A stretch of DNA of 8,573 bases from assembly GCA_020430675.1 (NCBI GenBank), contig JAGQJJ010000126.1:1-8573 (forward strand). The letters run 5' to 3'. Positions 4,848-8,573 of this stretch are shown here, piece by piece (position 1 is the stretch's first letter; the number at the start of each line of letters is the position of its first letter). The DNA is from Myxococcales bacterium (GTDB lineage Bacteria; Myxococcota; Bradymonadia; UBA7976; UBA1532). The notes beneath the pieces are model-generated. The model saw only the letters and a program-made list of their open reading frames with translations. It made no database searches and had not been told where the DNA came from. The translations under genes and the position numbers were made by a program.

Positions 4848-5327
4848 TCAGTCTCGCGCCGCGGGCCACCGTGCATCGGCGCACGCCGCCGCCAGCCAGC
4901 GATCGGCGAGCGGCCCGGTGGGTGCAAATTCGATCGCCCGGCCCTCGCCGGCAGGCGTGATGCGCACCCACAGAACGTCGGCGGGCAGCGCTTCGGGAAG
5001 GCGCGCAGGCCACTCGATGAACGCGACGCCATCGGTGCCGATCACCTCTTCCAGCCCCAAACCCAGCGCCTCATCCGGGTCGGCGATGCGGTACAGGTCG
5101 AGGTGGTAGAAAGGCACGCGGCCGGGGTGGATTTGCAGGATGGCAAACGTGGGGCTGTTGACGTAGTGCTCGTCGGGCACCGCGAGGCCGCGGGCCAGGC
5201 CCTGCGCCAGCGTGGTCTTGCCCGCGCCGAGCGTGCCTTCGGCGGCGAGCACGGCGCCGGTTGGCGCGTGGCGGCCCAGCACTTCGCCGAGGCCCTGCAT
5301 CTCGTCGGCGGTCGCGGCGCGGATCAT
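4848..5327 (-). CDS. tsaE: tRNA threonylcarbamoyladenosine biosynthesis ATPase TsaE
   Basis: This 159-aa protein is TsaE (YjeE), the P-loop ATPase that works with TsaB and TsaD to put the threonylcarbamoyl group on A37 of ANN-decoding tRNAs. The Walker A motif GTLGAGKT is at 31-38. The family signatures SPTF (58-61), FYHLDLYRI (73-81) and the EW pair (105-106) in IEWPARLPEALP are all present, and the length is normal. The ATG (5325-5327) overlaps the mutT stop as ATGA, with GGGAG about 8 nt upstream, so it is probably translationally coupled to mutT. TsaB and TsaD are not in the window. Its stop precedes the 138-bp regulatory gap before the MYXO-CTERM gene, with no clear terminator between. 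Confidence 0.95.
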   Translation of the reverse strand: MIRAATADEMQGLGEVLGRHAPTGAVLAAEGTLGAGKTTLAQGLARGLAVPDEHYVNSPTFAILQIHPGRVPFYHLDLYRIADPDEALGLGLEEVIGTDGVAFIEWPARLPEALPADVLWVRITPAGEGRAIEFAPTGPLADRWLAAACADARWPAARD

Positions 5328-5737
5328 GCCACGCGCTCCCGTCGCAGGCGGTCGATCACCGGGCGATCGGCCGGCGGCAGCTCGAGCGCGATCAGCTCGG
5401 CCGCGGTCACCCAGCGGAACTCGGCGACCTCACGGCAGGTGGGCTCGCCGCCGATGATGCGCGCGTCGTAGACCAGCAGCACCACCTCGCGCTCGGGGTA
5501 GGCGTGGTGGCCGACGGCAAACACGTCGCCCACCTCGACCTCGACGCCCAGCTCCTCGCGCAGCTCGCGCACCAGCGCCTCTGCGGGCGCTTCGCCCGAT
5601 TCGAGCTTGCCGCCAGGAAACTCCCACCAATCGGCCAGATGGGTGCCCGCCGGTCGGCGGCTGATGAGGTAGCGGTCCGCGTCCGCGGTGTCCGGCGCCC
5701 CGCGGATGAGCCCCGCGGCCACCAGAATGCGCTTCAC
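5324..5737 (-). CDS. mutT: MutT-family Nudix hydrolase (8-oxo-dGTP diphosphatase)
   Basis: The 137-aa protein has a complete Nudix box at 43-65 (G43, E49, R57, E58, E61, E62, G64), which binds Mg2+ and cleaves nucleoside triphosphates to monophosphate and pyrophosphate. It aligns with E. coli MutT end to end: WEFPGGK before the box and PPADRPVIDRLRR at the end, against PPANEPVIAKLKR. The usual role is to clear 8-oxo-dGTP from the nucleotide pool. One caution: the Asn that reads 8-oxoguanine in E. coli MutT (N119) is Asp here (D124), as in some relatives with other or broader substrates. The start is GTG (5735-5737), overlapping the stop of the 94-aa gene (GTGA), with only a weak ribosome binding site, so coupling is likely. 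Confidence 0.9.
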   Translation of the reverse strand: MKRILVAAGLIRGAPDTADADRYLISRRPAGTHLADWWEFPGGKLESGEAPAEALVRELREELGVEVEVGDVFAVGHHAYPEREVVLLVYDARIIGGEPTCREVAEFRWVTAAELIALELPPADRPVIDRLRRERVA

Positions 5738-6018
5738 GGACGAAATCCGGTGCGGGTCGCGGTGCGCTCGCCCTTGACGGTGGTCTTGACGCCGACGACC
5801 GCGCTGTAGGGCAGCGAGTAGGCGTCTTCGTCGGTCTCGGCGACGAGAAAGTCCTTGTAGAGCCGCACGGCGCGCAGGCGGTTGAGCGGCGCAGGGCCAC
5901 CGCTCGCGGCGAGCAACAACAGCGCGGCGTTGGCCTGCTCGGCGAGCACGAAGTCATCACCCTCGGCTTTGAACTCATCGCGGGCCGAAAGCATCGCCCG
6001 CAGCAGATCAGCGTTCAT
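5734..6018 (-). CDS. Small conserved-looking protein of unknown function (94 aa)
   Basis: I do not recognise this family. The protein has an N-terminal helical half (1-40, including AEQANAALLLLAASG). The C-terminal half reads as strands: RAVRLYKDFLVAETDEDAYSLPYSAVVGVK, cut here as residues 49-78. It has no signal peptide, cysteine or membrane helix and should be cytoplasmic. The pattern of strands ending in LPYSAVVGVK recalls bacterial PH-like domains (iPlssIxgV), but only loosely. Reality as a gene is supported by its 4-nt overlap with mutT, the 9-nt gap to the Cys-rich lipoprotein upstream, and a GAGAGTGG tract 4 nt before the ATG. Its place between envelope and housekeeping genes gives no firm clue to function. 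Confidence 0.8.
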   Translation of the reverse strand: MNADLLRAMLSARDEFKAEGDDFVLAEQANAALLLLAASGGPAPLNRLRAVRLYKDFLVAETDEDAYSLPYSAVVGVKTTVKGERTATRTGFRP

Positions 6019-6027
6019 GTTCCACTC

Positions 6028-7443
6028 TCAACGGAAGGGGTCGAGCCAGCAGCGCCGGAAACAGAGGCGGTCTCCGGTCGGCATGCCATCCTGGTCCATC
6101 AGCTCGATGCACTCGAAGCCCTGCGGGCATTCGTTGGGCGGCATCTGACACGGTTCGAGGCAATAGTCGCCCAGCGGCATCATGTCTTCGTCCTGGAACG
6201 AGAGGCACATCCGCCCCTCGCCGCCGCAGCTCATCATGTCCATCGGGTCGCAACCGGCTTCGCAGTGGCGCCCTTCGGCCATGACGCATTCGGCGGTGGC
6301 CAGGTTGCAGACTTCGCCAAAACCGCATTGATCGCTGCGTGCGCACCCGCGCCGGACGCAACCGTGCCCGACGCAGGCCAGATCGGCGGCGAAGCAGTCA
6401 TCGTCGGTCTCGCAGCCGGGCGCGCATTGGTTGGTCGCCCGGTCGCAATAGGTCTGCGGCTCGGGACAGTCGGCGCTGGTGACGCACCCGCCGGGCACGC
6501 GGCAGCGGCCATCCTTTTCGCAGACCGCGCCACCGGGGCAGTCGCCGTCGCCGGCGCAGGGCATCGCACAGCGCAAGCCCTGGCAGATGAGTCCGTTGGC
6601 GCATTCGCGGTCGTCGGTGCAGCCGGGCTGGCAGACCTGCCGGTCATTGCAGAAGCGGCCGGCCGGGCAATCGGCGTCGCCCTCGCACTCGACGACCGCG
6701 TCGCATTGGCGGCTTTGCGGCACGCAGGCGGTGGTGCCACCGCCGATATCGGCGCACTCGTAGCCAGGCCCGAGCACGTCGCAGCTTCCCTGGCAGCGCC
6801 GCAAGCAGTGGCCCAGGCCCTCGGGGCCGACCGGATGGCAAGTCGAGCGCGGATCGCAGCCGTTGTCCTCATCGCAGCGTCCGCATTGGGGGGCGCGGGC
6901 CCGGCAGGCGCCGAGGCAGGCGTCGCAGAAGTCGGTTGTCGCGCATTGCAGATCGCGGGTGCACTCCCGGCCCGCGGGTCGACAAACGTGGTGGCAATCG
7001 CAGGCCTGGCCCCCGGGGCAATCGGTCGCGTCCTCGCACGGCGTCAGATCGACACAGAAGCCGGCCTCCGTACAGCGCGCGGTCGACCCGCAGTCGACGT
7101 CATCGGCGCAGGCGGCACGACAGACGGCCGCGACCACATCGCAACGTGTTCCGGGCGGGCAGGCGGCATCGTCAGCGCAAGTCGCGGGTCCGCCGCCAGA
7201 CCCCCCTTGGCCGCCCTGGCCGCCTTCGCCCCCCTGTCCGCCCATGCCGCCCGCGCCCCCTGCCCCACCCCCGACGCCGCCCGCACCCGCGTCGGCGCCA
7301 GCGGACGAGCCCGAGTCGGTGCAACCGAGCGCGAGACCGACAACGACTACGCCCAGCCCCAAAATGCGGACCGGGTTTGCCGGCCCGGCCAACGATGATC
7401 GTTGACCAGACCGACGGGGGGCGTTCCAAGGCAGACGCGGCAT
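6028..7443 (-). CDS. Cys-rich repeat lipoprotein with Gly-rich linker
   Basis: This 471-aa protein has a long lipoprotein signal ending in the lipobox ALGC (C41 lipidated). A Gly-rich flexible linker (about 49-85, GGxGG repeats) follows, then a Cys-rich region to the C-terminus with about 60 cysteines. The repeating unit is about 22 residues, roughly C-x5-C-x5-C-x(5-7)-C-x3-C with D-C-P-x-G in the middle (for example DADCPAGRFC, GDGDCPGGAVC, SADCPEPQTYC); some nine or ten copies are visible, the outer ones less regular. Such repeats form small disulphide-bonded knots in secreted myxobacterial proteins. It should sit on the cell envelope; binding or adhesion is an inference. The ATG at 7441-7443 is preferred over the adjacent GTG at 7446 because GAAGG (7449-7453) lies 5 nt before it. 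It follows the GYF/TonB-like gene by 46 nt. Confidence 0.87.
   Translation of the reverse strand: MPRLPWNAPRRSGQRSSLAGPANPVRILGLGVVVVGLALGCTDSGSSAGADAGAGGVGGGAGGAGGMGGQGGEGGQGGQGGSGGGPATCADDAACPPGTRCDVVAAVCRAACADDVDCGSTARCTEAGFCVDLTPCEDATDCPGGQACDCHHVCRPAGRECTRDLQCATTDFCDACLGACRARAPQCGRCDEDNGCDPRSTCHPVGPEGLGHCLRRCQGSCDVLGPGYECADIGGGTTACVPQSRQCDAVVECEGDADCPAGRFCNDRQVCQPGCTDDRECANGLICQGLRCAMPCAGDGDCPGGAVCEKDGRCRVPGGCVTSADCPEPQTYCDRATNQCAPGCETDDDCFAADLACVGHGCVRRGCARSDQCGFGEVCNLATAECVMAEGRHCEAGCDPMDMMSCGGEGRMCLSFQDEDMMPLGDYCLEPCQMPPNECPQGFECIELMDQDGMPTGDRLCFRRCWLDPFR
7189..7299 (-). repeat. Low-complexity GGN repeat encoding the Gly linker
   Basis: A run of GGN codons (GGC, GGT, GGG mixed with Gln, Glu, Met and Ser codons) encodes the linker between the lipid anchor and the Cys-rich part of the lipoprotein. 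The sequence is imperfectly repetitive, so slippage could change linker length between strains, in frame when the change is a multiple of three. Confidence 0.7.
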
Positions 7444-7465
7444 CACGACCTTCGCGGGGGGACGG

Positions 7466-7483
7466 GCGCGCCGCGTGGCGCGC
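7466..7483. other. GC-only hairpin between the GYF/TonB-like and Cys-rich genes
   Basis: GCGCGCC (7466-7472) and GGCGCGC (7477-7483) pair perfectly around a 4-nt loop, filling most of the 46-nt gap between two same-strand genes. No T-run follows on the minus strand, so it is not a canonical terminator; it may stabilise the upstream message or weaken read-through. A promoter within this gap is not evident. Confidence 0.35.
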
Positions 7484-7489
7484 GAGACA

Positions 7490-8573
7490 TCACTGGAACT
7501 GGTACGGCAGCTTGATCTTGTAGTTCGTGCCCTGGAATGGCGGCACCTTGAGGCCGCGCAGCGCCGAACGCACGCAGGCCTGCCCGCGCGGGCTGCCCGC
7601 TGGCATCTTCACCGCGACCAGATCGCCGCGCGGGATGACCGTGATCTGCACTTCGAGCGACTTCAGGCCCGGATCGCGGCGCACTTCATCTTGCAGGCAC
7701 TTGACCATCTGCGCCTGCCGCGAGGCCACCACGCGGTCGAAGGCGCCGCGGTCGAAGGGGCCACCGCCGCCGGTATTGGCCGCACCCACGTCGACCATCT
7801 CGGTCTGCGCGGCGAGGCGCTCCTCTTCCATCAGCCGGGCGCGCTCGGCGGCGCTGGCGCGGGCCATGCGCTCGGCGGCCTCCTTCTGGCGACGCGCGCG
7901 AATCTCGGCGACCGTCTCGGGCAGCTCTTCGGGCAGATTGACGACCGGCAATCCGCCGCGCATGGGCGTCACCAACGAAGCGAGGTGGGCCTTGACCGGG
8001 GTGGGCAGGCTCGATTGGTAGAGGAACCACCCGCCAAGGCTGCCACCGACGACAACCACCACCGCGACGATCACGCCGAGCAGCACCATCAGCCGGCGGC
8101 GCCCGGCCGCGGCTTCAGCCTCTTCGGCGCGATGCTTCTCGCGCTTGTCCTTCTCGTGGATCCACGCCAGCAGCGCGTCTTCGAAGACGCCGAACTCCGA
8201 GAGCGACTGCCGCCGATCGGTCTCGATGTCGAAGATCACCGTCTCGGCGCTGATCTCCTCTTTGAAAAGCTTCTCGACGATCTGCTTGCTCGTGAACGGG
8301 CCGTAGTCGACGCCATCTTTGTCCATCAACCAGCGCTGCACGGTGCCGTCGTCATCCGCGCCGCCGCCGACCTGCAGTTCGGGGATCACAAAGCCCCCGG
8401 GCGCCTTCGACGGCGGGCGGCCGGCGACCGGCTGCACCTCGACGTCGACCGCGTCTTCATCGCCGACGTCGTCGCTCTCTTCGCTGGCCGGACCGGCGCC
8501 CGGTCGGTCGCCCACGTTCGAGCGCTCGCGGCTGCGCAGGTTGTCGACCGCTTGCAGCAGCGTGCCCTTGAAG
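7490..8573 (-). CDS. GYF-domain / AgmX-PglI C-terminal membrane protein, GltJ-like (5' partial)
   Basis: The frame stays open to the window edge, so the N-terminus is missing; 360 residues are visible. Counting from an in-frame GTG at 8515, the order is: an acidic linker (10-30); a GYF_2-type domain (about 60-118, with YGPFTSKQIVEKL); a charged helix; RRR and one membrane helix (142-166); a periplasmic Arg/Glu-rich helix (200-240); and a TonB-like AgmX/PglI domain (255-341, with C273, C314 and KVPPFQG). This order fits AgmX/GltJ of Myxococcus, an inner-membrane protein of the gliding machinery whose N-terminus is a zinc ribbon; that part would lie outside the window. Positive charges before the helix put the GYF domain in the cytoplasm. 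Related proteins occur as several paralogs per genome, so a gliding role is not certain. The GTG at 8515 is not taken as the start because in-frame coding continues upstream (FKGTLLQAVDNLRSR). Confidence 0.85.
   Translation of the reverse strand, partial: FKGTLLQAVDNLRSRERSNVGDRPGAGPASEESDDVGDEDAVDVEVQPVAGRPPSKAPGGFVIPELQVGGGADDDGTVQRWLMDKDGVDYGPFTSKQIVEKLFKEEISAETVIFDIETDRRQSLSEFGVFEDALLAWIHEKDKREKHRAEEAEAAAGRRRLMVLLGVIVAVVVVVGGSLGGWFLYQSSLPTPVKAHLASLVTPMRGGLPVVNLPEELPETVAEIRARRQKEAAERMARASAAERARLMEEERLAAQTEMVDVGAANTGGGGPFDRGAFDRVVASRQAQMVKCLQDEVRRDPGLKSLEVQITVIPRGDLVAVKMPAGSPRGQACVRSALRGLKVPPFQGTNYKIKLPYQFQ

Noticed and set aside
4428..5471. Plus-strand open frame over the MYXO-CTERM and tsaE genes
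   Set aside because: It crosses two real genes and their regulatory gap, with low-complexity composition and no motif.
6265..7398. Ala/Val/Gly-rich plus-strand frame of 377 codons opposite the Cys-rich lipoprotein
   Set aside because: Composition is explained by the reverse complement of Cys and Gly codons; the opposite strand has a lipobox and regular Cys repeats.

Overview
The window is G+C-rich bacterial DNA, most likely from a member of the Myxococcota. Three things point there. One secreted protein ends in a MYXO-CTERM-type sorting tail (a single Cys, a hydrophobic helix, then an Arg cluster). A GYF-domain membrane protein ends in the AgmX/PglI (TonB-like) C-terminal domain, a combination known from the gliding protein AgmX/GltJ. 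A Cys-rich lipoprotein carries a long Gly-rich linker. I see no insertion sequence, integrase, phage gene or CRISPR array; the content looks chromosomal.

Layout, left to right. On the plus strand, positions 3-209 hold the C-terminal end of an unidentified protein. Next come tandem tRNA-Gln(CUG) and tRNA-Glu(CUC) genes, closed by a strong intrinsic terminator. A stand-alone ribA (GTP cyclohydrolase II) lies on the minus strand at 584-1249. It is divergent from a plus-strand lipoprotein gene (1414-2058) that resembles a CHAP/NlpC-P60 domain without its catalytic residues and is probably transcribed as a leaderless mRNA. That gene converges, with 1 nt between stop codons, on a long run of minus-strand genes that fills the rest of the window.

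Read in the direction of transcription (right to left), the minus-strand run is: a GYF/TonB-like membrane protein, 5'-truncated by the window edge; a Cys-rich lipoprotein; an unidentified 94-aa protein; mutT; tsaE; then, after 138 bp rich in inverted repeats, a MYXO-CTERM surface protein, a large ECF-like sigma factor and a soluble ZAS (zf-HC2) putative anti-sigma factor with TPR-like repeats. The 94-aa protein, mutT and tsaE overlap by 4 nt at each junction. The MYXO-CTERM gene and the sigma gene share one base (TGATG).

The most interesting candidate for an undescribed system is the last trio (2060-4709): a predicted surface-sorted acidic protein translationally coupled to a sigma factor with a C-terminal Cys/His cluster, followed by an anti-sigma candidate that has a canonical zinc motif but no membrane segment. 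Its leader carries an 8-bp dyad next to the ribosome binding site and two further inverted repeats, and the anti-sigma ribosome binding site lies inside a 7-bp hairpin. The second candidate is the envelope pair at the right end, the GltJ-like protein plus the Cys-rich lipoprotein, upstream of housekeeping genes. Family assignments rest on motif recognition by eye, not on database searches.
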